Below, piece after piece: positions 46,987-59,600 of a stretch of 64,000 nucleotides of DNA. The stretch is from a virus: IMG/VR virus record IMGVR_UViG_3300008108_000011, positions 1-64,000 of that record; one strand, written 5' to 3'. The notes beneath the pieces were generated by a model. That model was not told where the DNA came from and did not search any database. It saw only the letters and a list, made by a program, of their open reading frames with translations. The position numbers were made by a program, and so were the translations under genes. How positions within the stretch are numbered: position 1 is the stretch's first letter; the number at the start of each line of letters is the position of its first letter.

Positions 46987-47452
46987 CAAATTTTGTGAAT
47001 ATTTTGAAGGAACATTTGAGAATAAATTGCAAGCAATGTCTTATCCGACACAGTTTGCTATGATTGAACTGATTCACGAAAAAATCGATGAAAATCGTTT
47101 TCGTTGTATTCAACGTTATTATGTTGATAAAAACGAATATCGTAGAACAGTTATTGAGGTCATTCCGCAAGAAACTTCAATTCTAGTCAAAAATTATAAA
47201 GAAAAAGATGAGTTGACTTATCTTTCTGGGTGTGATATAATGTTCGAGCAGATAGGTGATGAATTTCACGGCAAAAATCTTTGTAAAACCTGCTTTGTCT
47301 CCTGGTCGGGAAAAGAAACCTATCTACAAACACAAAGTATTCTCGGAAACGGTTACTATCATGTAATTGATAAGGGATACGATATAAATACCGACGAACA
47401 TATTTGGGGTAGCTTTCACGGGCAATTCCAGTTCGTCAAATCGCCCTTGTAG
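46979..47452 (+). CDS. cpeT: CpeT-like phycobiliprotein lyase
   Basis: The 157-residue protein is the CpeT/CpcT family. The GCDIMFEQIGDEFHGKN stretch precedes two Cys (CKTC), then the end shows YHVIDKGYDINTDEHIWGS and FHGQFQFVK, matching the 'GkDrvWGS..GpFeF' finish. Such lyases attach or chaperone bilin chromophores on phycoerythrin. In phages it may maintain light harvesting. Its stop codon lies inside tRNA-Thr. Confidence 0.85.
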   Translation: MIDKFCEYFEGTFENKLQAMSYPTQFAMIELIHEKIDENRFRCIQRYYVDKNEYRRTVIEVIPQETSILVKNYKEKDELTYLSGCDIMFEQIGDEFHGKNLCKTCFVSWSGKETYLQTQSILGNGYYHVIDKGYDINTDEHIWGSFHGQFQFVKSPL

Positions 47453-47514
47453 CTCAGTGGTAGAGCAGCGGTTTTGTAAACCGCTGGTCGTCTGTTCGAA
47501 TCAGATCGGGGGCT
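47443..47514 (+). tRNA. tRNA-Thr (TGT)
   Basis: Acceptor GCCCTTG/CGGGGGC (two G-T pairs), anticodon stem GCGGT/ACCGC and loop TTTGTAA with anticodon TGT are present. It overlaps the last 10 bases of cpeT. Confidence 0.94.
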
Positions 47515-47534
47515 CTCCGTGTGAAGGAAGTGAT

Positions 47535-47560
47535 ACCTGAGGTTCGCCTCAGGTTTTTTC
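47535..47560 (+). terminator. Rho-independent terminator
   Basis: ACCTGAGG and CCTCAGGT pair around the stable loop TTCG and are followed by six Ts. It ends the cpeT/tRNA-Thr transcript. Confidence 0.92.
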
Positions 47561-47561
47561 T

Positions 47562-47569
47562 TATAAATA
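47562..47569 (+). promoter_or_regulatory. Late promoter box for the giant structural gene
   Basis: TATAAATA is exact and lies right after the terminator, 39 bases before the ATG at 47608. Confidence 0.75.
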
Positions 47570-47607
47570 ACTCAGAAGAAATCTCCATACTACGGGTTAC
47601 TGAGAAG

Positions 47608-50600
47608 ATGCCATTAACAAGATTAGATAATCTTATTTCTAGTAAGACTGGTAAATATCTTTATGTTTCACCTGACGACTTTAATGCTACAGATGCCTTA
47701 GATAACAGAGGTAATTCTCCTCTAAGACCATTTGTTAGTATTCAAAGAGCATTTTTAGAAGCGGCAAGATTCTCGTATCTACCTAATGTAGATAATGACA
47801 GGTTTGACCAGTTTACAATCATGCTGTCGCCTGGCAATCACTATATTGATAACCGCCCTGGTGTGGAAGATGTTTCTACTCTTCCAATTTTTCAATTTAA
47901 TCAGGCAACACAAGAGTGGGAAGCAAATACTAATGTAAGCTTCGATCTCTCAGACCCAGATAATATTCTCTACAAGTTCAATGGTCGTGATGGTGGCGCA
48001 ACCATTCCTAGAGGAACTTCTCTTGTTGGAACAGATCTTCGCAGAACACAAGTTCGTGCTTTATATGTTCCAGATCCTGCTGATCCAGATGTTCCTCGCA
48101 CAGCTCTCTTTAATGTAACGGGTGGATGCTATTTCTGGCAGTTTACCATTCTAGATGGTGATTTAGAAGCAAGTTCGCCATTATATAATGTTGGATCTCC
48201 TGTTGGTGTTGGTAAAGTATACACGCAACCTGGCAGCACTACGAATTTAGCAATTCCTGAATTCTCTCACCACAAAATGACAAACTTTGTGTTTGCCGAC
48301 AGAGAGGATCTAGGTTTACTTTACAGAAAGATTGCTCGTGTATTCAGTGATTATCAACCAGCAATTGATGACGTATATGTAGAAGGTTCAAATACTCCTG
48401 TTACCGATTCTTGGTTTAGCACCACAACCTACCAGATTGGTGATAGGGTTCTTTATGATGGAAATGCTTATATAGCTAGTGCTGTATCCACAAATATTGC
48501 TCCTGATGCAGATGAAACAAAGTGGTCTCGTCTTGTAATTCGTGGTCGTGAATTTGATTTCAGGGTTCAAGAAAATAGAATCGTTGGTCCTCTTTCTGAC
48601 GCTGTTAGATTAGATGAGGTAACAATTTTAGATTCTAACCCCGCAGGAACAGTTACTGTTAAAGTAAGAACAAAAATTAATCATGGTTTCTTCCCTGGTC
48701 AATACGTTGCAATTTCCAATAATGGATTGAATACTACACTCAATGGTGTATTCAAAGTAACTGCTATCAGTCAAACTGATCCAAAAGAATTCGAATATAA
48801 AGTTGCAACCACAGCAACTGGTTTAGGATTGATTAGCGGAACTACTTACACTGCAGTATCTTCTCCATCACTTGACACTAACGCTACCGTACAGGCGGAG
48901 GTAGATAGCGTAGAATCAGCATCTCCATACGTCTTCAACGTTTCGATTCGTTCGACATGGGGTATTTGCGGTATTTGGGCTGATGGTCGCAAGGCGACTG
49001 GTTTCAAATCCATGGTTATCGCCCAGTATACTGGTGTTTCGCTACAGAAAGACGACAGAGCATTCATTCGTTACGACGAATTCAGCAACACATGGAACCA
49101 GGCACCACTAACTGATGCGTTTGCTACAACTCCTTATCACATCAAGGGAGATGCATATTGGAAGGATGATTGGAGAAACTTCCACGTTCGTGCTTCAGAT
49201 GACTCCTTCATTCAGAACGTTTCGATCTTCGCGGTAGGTTTTGCTGATCACTTCCTGCTTGAGTCAGGTGGTGACATGTCTATCACCAACTCGAACTCAA
49301 ACTTTGGTAACACTTCGATGCACTCGAAGGGATACAAAGGTTTTGCATTCTCGCAAGATAAAGGCGGATACATCACTCATATTGTTCCACCAAAATCTCT
49401 TTCTACTCTAAAAAATATTAAGCAACAGTATTATGTTCTGGATGCTCAATTAACTAGAGCTACTTCTAATCAAAATAGATTATATTTTGGATCTGATGAT
49501 GCTCGTAGCGCAGAAGATCGCCCAGCAGCATCGATTGGTGGGTATAGAATTGGTGCAAGAAGAAATGAAAAATTATTTGTAAAACTAGATACTTCTGCTG
49601 CTAAGCAAGCAGAACTTTCTCCATCTGGGTTTAAGAGATGGGTTTCTTCTCTATCCACAATTTCTCCAACTGGTTCTAGATCTGTAGAAGATATAAGTCG
49701 TTTGTATGTAACTAGCACTGTTGGATTTGCTTCAAATGATTTTGTTAAAGTTGATAACGAATTTTTCAGAATTACTGCAGTTAATCCTTCTAGTTTAAAT
49801 GTAGTAAGAGCACAATTGTCATCTGCAGCATCTGATCATGTTAATGCATCTATTGTTACAAAATATATTCAAAACGCTGTAGCGACTACTGTTCTTAATG
49901 AAGAAGTTGATGCTACTGAGACAGTATTTGACGTTCAGAGCACTACTGGTCTTGCTCCAAATATGTTTGCTAGTATTACTAATAGTCAAACATCTATTAA
50001 TGAAACAGTTAGAATTGTAACTATTGAGGGTGCTAGTCAAATTACAGTTCAGAGGGGTCAGTTAGGAACTATTGCTGTTGCTCAACCACAGACATCTTTA
50101 GTTACTCTAACAACACTTTCAAATACATATTCTCCTGCTTCTCCTAGTGTAACAACAACTCTCACTGAGAGATATCCAAGAATTACTCCTGCATCAAATG
50201 CATCAGAAAGAGATTATAATCTTGCACAAGATGCTGCGAATCTAATTGATTCAAATAAAACATTCATTCAAGCAGAAGCATTTGGATATGTTTTACAGAA
50301 ATATCCATATCTTCAAAATATTTCTTATGTAAACCCAAATATCACTGCGGAAACTGGTAGATATCGTGATGCCAGCAATTTGATTAAAGCAAATCGCCAA
50401 GAAATTATTGATTATGCTTTCACTCAAATGCAAGTTGCATTCCCTTCATTCGTTGTTCCAAACAATGAAAATGATAAGTGTAAGCGTGATATTGGATATA
50501 TTGTAGATGCAATCGCAAACGATTTATATGATGGTGGAAATGCAAGCATCATTGAGGCAACCAAAGCATATTTTGACAATAACGGATCTTTAATTACAAA

Positions 50601-53600
50601 TGGTGTTTTGGGTGAGCAAACTCAATCGGTATTTGCTTTCAATAGAGCAAGAGATTGGGCTAAGAAAGCAATTTCAAACCTTCTAGGAAATACTTCTCTA
50701 CTTGATGTAATTAGTATCACTTCATCTGGAACAACTGTCACCGTAACGACAGGAAATCCACATAATTTAGAAGCAGGTAATAAAGTAACAGTTGGCGGTG
50801 CAACTCAAACTGCATATAATGGAAAAGTAACTGTTCTTGCTTCTGGATTAACTGCTACCCAATTTAGATACACTGCATTATCTGCTCCTTCTGCGTCACC
50901 AGCTACTGGTGCATATTATGTTTCGACTGTAACTATTGATCCATCTAATGATTCTATTGTTGCTGGTAGATATAAGGATGCGAGCAACTTAGTTAAATCA
51001 AATCGTCAAGAAATTATTGATAGAGCTGCAGCTAAAGTTGCTATTGATTTTCCTGATTTTTATTATCCAGGTGATAGTCAATCAAATGCAACTTCTCGTT
51101 TTAAGGATTCGTATCGTCTAATTCAACAAAACAGACAAGAAATTATTGATAGAGCAGCTGCCGAAATCGCTGTTCAGCATCCAGATTTTTATTATCCAAA
51201 TGATGCTCAAACTACAAGCACATCGAGATATAAAGATGCTTATCGTTTGATCCAATTAAATAGACAAGAAATTATTAATGGAGCTTATGCTCAAATTGCT
51301 ATTGATTATCCTGGATTTACAAATCCAAATCCAACAAAGTGTCAAAGAGACATTGGATATTTTATTGATGCAATTTCTCTTGATATTTCAATTGGATCTG
51401 GTAATGTTTATTCGCGCAAGTTCACTCAGCAGTATTTTACTGTTAGTGGAGCTCCAATTAGTGATGGATTACTAGGAGAAGAAACACAATCGATTGCTGC
51501 ATTTAATAAAGCTCGTGATTTGATGAAATCGGCAATCACAAATCAATTAACGGTAAAAGATTTAACTGTTACTGTAGATCCTATTACTGGTTCTAATACA
51601 AATGTAAATTCTTGTTCTAATGTTCAACTTGCAATTACTAACTTAAGCGCAATTGTTACAAATGCTATTGGTGCTGGTAGTATTTCTGGTTTACCACCTG
51701 AAAATGTAGGAACTGTTCCTGCTGGAGAAACAAAATGCAAGAGAGATATTGGCATGTTTATTGATGCTATTTCTCTTGATATTGTTCAGGGAGGTGGTAA
51801 TGTTTATGCGCGTAAATTCATTCAACAGTATTTTAATCAGGCAGGAACTGCTTGGATAACTGGCGGATTACAAGGTGAAGAAGCTCAGTCTGTAACTGCA
51901 TTTAACAAAGCAAGAGATATAATGAAACTTGCTGTAGCAAACCAGTTATATGTAAAAGATCTTTCTATTACTGCTGATCCTGCTCCTGGTTCTAATTATG
52001 GAACTTCTGGATCTAATACTGATAATAATTTAAATCCTGCTCTATGTTCAGATGTTCAAAATGCAATTACAACTTTAACTTCTATTGTTACTGCTAGAGT
52101 AACTGCTGGAAATCTTACTGGATTACCTGCAGAAACACAAGCAACCATTCCAAATGGAGAAGCTAAGTGTAAGCGCGACATTGGTTATATTGTAGATTCT
52201 ATTGCCCAAGATTTATTCTGGGGTGGAAATGAATTTACTGTTGGTGCAGTAAGAGAATATTTTACTCTAGCAGGTGTTCCTATTTCTAATGGATTAGTTA
52301 ATGAAGAGAGTCAAACAGTAGTTGCTTTTAATGCTGCAAAAGATGTTGTTAAAAAAGCAGTTACAAATCAACTTTATTCTAAAAATTTAAATCTTTCTTA
52401 TGGTCCAGCAAATGCTGGTGGATCGGGTGGAAATGTAACATACAATGCATCTGGTAATGGTGCTACTTGCGTAGATGTTCAGACCACAGTAGAAAACTTA
52501 TTTGCAATTGCTACTAGTGTTGTAGCGTCTGGAACTTTAGCAAATCTTCCTCCAGTAACTAATGGATCTTACGATTGTGCTAATGTTAGAAATAGTATAG
52601 ATACATTAACTGCAATTTTAACAACTGCGTTAGCATCAGGAAATCTATCTTCTTTACCTGAAGAGAATCCAGGATCATGGAGCACAGTTAGTGAGAGTAG
52701 TAAGTGTAAGCGTGATATTGGATATATTGTAGAGGCAGTTACTTCTGATCTACGTTTGGGTGGAAATGAAAATACTATCAACGCAGCAGAAGCATACTAT
52801 ACAGCTGTTCCTCTCAACACTGACACTGTAGACGGAAGACAAGATGGATTTACTCTAGATTATATTGAAAATGAGAGACCAGAAACTCTAGATGCATACA
52901 ACTATGTAAGAAATTTGGCTATCTCAGCAATGAGAAACCACAATACTTATATCAATAATGCTTCCACTACTTTAAATTCTCCAATCGTTACAGTTCCAAG
53001 CACAATTGGTCTTGCTATTGGAATGCGTGTTAGAAGTGTCAATGCTATTCCAACAGGTCCTTCTGATACAGTATCATTTACTTCTACTATTCCAGATACA
53101 GCATACATCAAAAAAATTGGTGATGGTCAAAATGGATTGGCATCGAATCAAATAGAATTAGGAAGACTAGGAAGCAGATTTGATGATGGAGAAACTGTAA
53201 GTGCTCAGGGAACATCGTCTACTGTAAAATTATACGTTGAATTAAATCAAGGATCTTGGGCAACAACAATTGCTCCTTCAACCGATAGCGCAGTTATTCA
53301 AGATTATAATTACACGGCTGCTGGCGATCCTTCAACTGGATCTCCAGGAGGAGAGTGCGCTACTGTTGCTAATTCAATTGTTAATTATTTCAATATTATT
53401 TCAACAATTATCAACAATGGTGTTGGTGTTGTTCCTAGAGTTGCTTCTTCTCTTAACACAGCATCCCTCGCTCAAAGAGGATCTCTATTCACTTTAACTG
53501 AATATGATAGCAATGGAAATCCAACATCAAACCCCCACCAGTTAGAAACTGGAACTCCAGTAAGACTTGTTCCATCTCCTAGACCAGGAACTAATCCAGA

Positions 53601-56600
53601 CAAGAGACTGGTTAGACTTCCAAAAGGATTTGATACAAATACTATTTACTATGTAATTGCTCCTGGCAGAAGAACAGATCCTTTTGATTATTCTAATTCT
53701 ATCGGATTTAATGGCGCAAATCAGCAAACATTGATGCTTGCTACTAGTGAAGAGAATGCTGCCGCAGGTATTTACATTTATTCTTCCGAGACTGATAGTG
53801 TAGATCCAGATGTAAATATTGATGTTTATCAGTATGTTCTAGATCTTAAGTATGATCTACATCAATATGAAACTAAAATTGCTAATAATAGCAGCACCGA
53901 ATTTGAAACCACTAGACCACATATTTTTGACAAACCAGCTGATGGAGTTGAACCTCAGTTAGTGTTCTTTAGAGTTGGAAGTGATATTATTGGATCATCG
54001 TTGCCTACTCTATCTTCTAATTTTGGTGGAACTGTTATTTCAGAAAAGCAACAGTATTATGTTCGTTATGTAAGTTCCAGAAGATTTACGATTCACCAAA
54101 CATTTACTGATGCTAGAGATAATATTAATCCTGTAACTTTCCAACCAGGAAGCACCGCAGTATTCTACGCATTTGCTAGCAAGAGAAGATCTCCTCTCAA
54201 ATATGATCCTGTTGTAGGTGGTGCAAATGATGGTTGCTGGTATTTAAACACCTTAACTGCAGGAAATGAAATTGTTCCTAGATTGAAGTTTAGTGATTAT
54301 GCAGGAAGAATCAGAACAACTGATACTTACTTTGAACGTATTGAAGATAATAGAACGGAAGATGATCGTGTATATAGATTCCGTTATGTAATTCCTAAGA
54401 ATCTTAAAACCGTTCGTGATCCTCTACGTGGATTTGTGTTTAAGATTAGAACAGATGAAAAGAGAAGATTGCTCCCCCAGAAAATATTACTGAAACCAAC
54501 TGCATCTGGTTCTTCACTTGCCACAATTAATGCTCCTGTCACTGGTGAAAGACTAGGTTTAACTGTATCTGAACTATACAGTCAAACTGGTAAAGATTCT
54601 ACTTACGATCCAGGTCCTCAGGGTAATCCTAAGAGAATCGAAACAGATTCTAAGATTTCTTTCACAGTTCAATCTGCCAGAAAGAGAACTATTCAAAATA
54701 GAGATTATTTAGAATTAACTGTATTTGATATTGGTGTAGATGCCGAAGCATATAAGACTAAACTCTTCACAACGGTTAAAATTTCTGCTCCTGAGGGTGG
54801 AGATGGATCCTTTATTGAAAGTATTCCAAATTCTAATAACACAAATAAAATTACTTGGGATGGTAATAGCAAGGGAACTGCATATGTTCACGCATATTTT
54901 TCTTATGAAAACGATTACTACATGATTCTTAAGGATCTCACTGGTAATTCTGAAATTAAGTATGATAGTAATACAGTTACTACCTTTACTCAAGGATCTG
55001 TAACTGCTACTTTACTTGATCAACCAAATGGCGGAAGATCTGACATTTCTAATTTCCTTTATGTTGTGGAAGGAGCAAACGTTTACACTATGACTCCTGG
55101 CGACACTTTAAATGATGATCAAGGAGTGTCGTATACAATTGCTGAAGTAGAAGATTCTTCTGAACTTGAAAGCACTTTCTACATTTTTGATATTGATACT
55201 ATCCGTAGAAGAATTGCTGGTCAACAAGATGGTGTGTATTATCTCACATGTTTACGTGGAGATATTAGACCTTTCCCAACTGGTTCTGGTGTTGGTGAAA
55301 ACTTCAGAAACTTCAGATTCTCTCAACCAGTATCTAAGTTATATCCAGAATTCTATAAGAACGACCCAGAATGGTATAAGGGAATAAGTGCAGCAACTGC
55401 CACGTTACTTGATCCACCACCAACAATTTCTGCGGCAGACAACTATATCCATGGTTTAGTTACGGTTAATGATTCCAAAGGATCTGTAACTAGAGAAACC
55501 GTTCTTGATTTTGTTGCTGATCCTGGAACAGGAAATTATACATATTCTGGAAATAATACAATTCAAGCTCAACCAGGATCAGCTTCTGCTGGATCTGAAG
55601 GCAGATTGATTCCTATTTCTGGCGATTCTCCATATCCAACAGAAGGAAAACTTTATATAGAACTTCGTAGACCATCTATTGCGCGTTCTGGCAACCATAC
55701 CTTTGAATACCTTGGTTTCGGTCCTGGTAACTACTCAACTGGTTTCCCTGCGCGTCAGGAAGTGGTCTTAACTGATGTTCAAGACTTCTATGCTCAAGCT
55801 AAGCGTGAAGACGCTGGTATCGTCTTCTACACGGGTCTGAACTCCAATGGTGACCTCTACATTGGTAATCGCAAGATCAATGCTATTACTGGTGAAGAAA
55901 CATTCCTAGAAAGAGCGGCATTAGTTGAATCTGAGGATGAAGGAGATAGTATTGGCAATCTTGTAACTACTTTTGATACTCCAGTTACATTTAATCAAAT
56001 CATCACAATTAATGGTGGTGATGGATCTGATGAAAGTTTCTTCAATTCTCCAGTTGTAATTAATAATGCAACTTCTTTCGGAACGGTAGAAAATTATCCT
56101 TCACTTAAGATTGTTACTGGAGAAGGAACTCCTGTTGGATTTGATCAGTATTTAGAATATAATACTGTTGGTCAAAGAACAGGTGATATCGTCATTCATC
56201 AAAACAGAATTACTGCAGCTGTATTTGATTTCAATCCAAGAGGAACACAAGATTATACTATTAGAACTTCCATATCAAATATCACTCCAGATTTTAACAA
56301 TACATTTGGGCAAACTACAGGATTTACTTCTCAAATTTTAGCAACTAATTTTGGAACTAGAGATCCGTTGAAGTCAGGTGATATGCTATTGAAGGGAGAT
56401 CAAACTTCCTTTACTGGATCGTTAGGTTGGATATATGCTAATGATTACATTGCTATAACTAACAGATCTGATGGTCAAACAACACCTCAAGTTGTAGGTA
56501 TTCAGGGTAATGCTACTGGAACATTTGCTAGAATTAACTGGAATACTGGTATTAATAATGGTTCTCTAAGTATTAATAGTTCTACTCAAATTAGAATTAC

Positions 56601-59600
56601 TAATGCTACTGGAACATTAGCAGTTACAAATGGTGTTTGGAATATTGTTCCAGGAAGTTTTAACGCTTCTAACAATTATATTGATGTTATTCTGAACTCT
56701 AATCTTTCTGTGTATCCAGTTAATCTTAATAATGGTAAAGGATACCCAGTTGATCAAGTAGCACAACCAAATATTGCAATCGCTCGTTCGTCTTCTCAAT
56801 TTAAGGAGTGGGGTGTTCTAGGTGCAGAAGCAATTAGAACAGAAACTTCTTCGATTGGAAATTACAAGTTAGGTATTAATACCGTTGCTCGTTCTCCACA
56901 TTCTGCATATCTGACAGCATTTGTTTCTCCAGAAACAACGCCAAGAGCAAATCTTGATGTTGTCGGTAATGCATTTATCAGTGGTAAGGCAATTAATTCT
57001 TATTTAACTGAGCAAACATCTACGAAGACAGAAACTAATTTAGACAATGCTTTGGTTGTTGGTGGCAATAGTTTGAGTCTAAATGGTCCTGCTACATTCC
57101 GTGTTCAGACAACGAATAATGGTAGAGTAGGAATTAATACTTCTCTAGTTGATGTCGTAAATCCATCCAACGTTCTTGATAGAAATTTTGTAGTTGTAGG
57201 TAATGCTAGAATTACTTCAGATTTTGAATTAACAGGTGACCTTCAAGTTAATGGTGGTGATTTAACTACAACTTCTCCATCTTTCAATTTATTAAATACT
57301 TCTTCTCCAGACATTTTAAACTTTGCTGGTGGTGCAGAAATATTTAATATTGGTCACACGACAACTGGAGCTCAAACAATTAATGTCGGCAATGCTGCTT
57401 CATCTAGTTATATTCAAGTTGGTAACGTTGCTACAGAATCTGTTTTCAGAATTCATAGAAATTCATTAAACGCAATTGTTGATATTGCTTCCGTTGCTGA
57501 TACTGTTGGTAATAGTTGTGAAGTTCAAATTGGCGGAGCATGGAACAATACTGCTAGCTTCACTGAAATACGCACCAGACAAACATTAATTGCTGGAGAA
57601 TTAGAATTTGGAACTAGGTATGCTTCTGGAACTAGTCAGTCTAGAATTTTCACTCAGACTAGAGTTCTGAATGCATTTGATGGTGATCAAACCAATACAG
57701 TTAATCTTGCTACTAATGCAACTACCTTCAACCTCGGATCTCTTGGTGGTAATACTACCATTAGAAATACTCTTAATGTTCTTGCAAGTGAAAACGTTAA
57801 TGGTAATATTAGACTGAATGGTGGATTAAATGCAGGTATTGTTGAAATTGTAAGAGGAAGATTCTCTACAACACCAGTCGCACACAACGTAGGAAATCTC
57901 GCAAACACCAACATTGATTATTATCAGTATAATACAACTGGTAGAATAATTGATACTCAAGGTGTTGCACAATGGGGAGGAACTTCGTTCTTGGTTGCTG
58001 GTGGTCAAATTGCTGGTATTGATACTATTACAAATACTGGCGGAACAAATAGAAATCCTGGAACATATAGTTTCATTCCAGCAACAGGTGGAACTGGAAC
58101 GGGTGCTACATTTACTATTAGCATTGCTAACGATAAAACTCTTAATATTGATATTGTTAGCCCTGGATCTGGATATACTGATAATGACCTATTAATAATT
58201 ACTGCTGCACAAATTGGTGGTGGAACTGGTGCTGGCAATCTTACATTCCAAGTAAATGGTGTAAATGCTGGTGGATCTAGCTATTATCTACCAATTTCTA
58301 CTCCTGGTGTGTTTGATTTCAGAGTTGGTGATCTTATTCTCATAGATCGTGGTGATGCAGCAACACCAGATAGTGTTGTTGTTTCTGGTGGTGGAAGCAT
58401 TACTGGATTAAGAAATCAAGCAAACAGTGAGATTGTTCGTGTTACTGGATTAACAAACTTAAGTAATCCAAATGATCCAGAAGGTTTCCGAGTTCAAGTT
58501 ATTCGTGGTCAGGAAGGAACACAGGTAAGAACAGATCACCCACAAGGTTGTGTGCTTGCTAAATTAATTAAACAAACAAATGCAAGTTATATTACAGGAT
58601 CTGATCTTAATAATGATGGAGTTTTAGATACACCTGTGACGGGTATTTCAAATTCCTCTGTCAATGTTAATATTGGTGTTGCTGAATTTGGTGGAGTTCT
58701 TACTACCAGAGACTTCTTGAGATTATCTGGTTCAGAAATCGTTGGTATTGCTAGAACGGTATCCACTGATATTCAAGTTCTTGAAGTTAACGATGGATCT
58801 TTAACACCCGCTACAGTATTCAAAGTAGAATCTACTACTGGTAATACAATTATTGGTGGTAATCTTGGGGTTGGAACTGGATTTAATAAATTTACAGTTA
58901 CTGGATCATCTGGAAACACTAATATTGCTGGAACATTAACAACAGAGAACACATTAACTATTAATGGATCTACTATTCCTAATACTCAATTCTTTACTAT
59001 TACTAACGGTGGTGCTACAGGAACTCCATTGAGAACTACATTCCAGATTGATACTGCGAATGGTAATGTTAGAATGAATGGTGGAAACATCAACATCTAT
59101 GGAACTGATGGAACAACACCTAGACTAACGTTTGTCAATTCTTCGGGTGACTTTACCACATATGGTTCTTTCTCTGCTCTTGGAACGGGTGCTAGCACTT
59201 TTGGTGGTGATATTGTTGCTGCAGGTGATTTAACAATTAATGGTGGTGATATCACTGTTAATTCTGGAGGTAATCCTATTTTTGAGGTAAATAGTAATGG
59301 TTCTATGCGTATTGCTGGAATCAATAATTACTTTACTCAAACGGGTGGTAGAAGATGGGAGTATGCCGATGGATTTGTCATTAATGCTTTGGCAAACGTT
59401 AATTATTTTGTTAATGCTACACAAAATACGCTATTTAAACTTCCTCAAAATGCTCTAATTGGTGATATGATTCGTATTATAGATATTGGTGGAAACTTAA
59501 ATTATAATTTAAGTTTGATTGTAAGAGCTCCTGACAACGTAAAAGTTCAGAACGCATCTGATAATACTGCAAGAAATATTGCTTCTGGTATTCCAGTTTC

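Noticed and set aside
50356-52760. Regular repeats in the giant gene considered as CRISPR-like
   Set aside because: They are in-frame protein modules that differ in sequence and length, with no short identical repeats and spacers.
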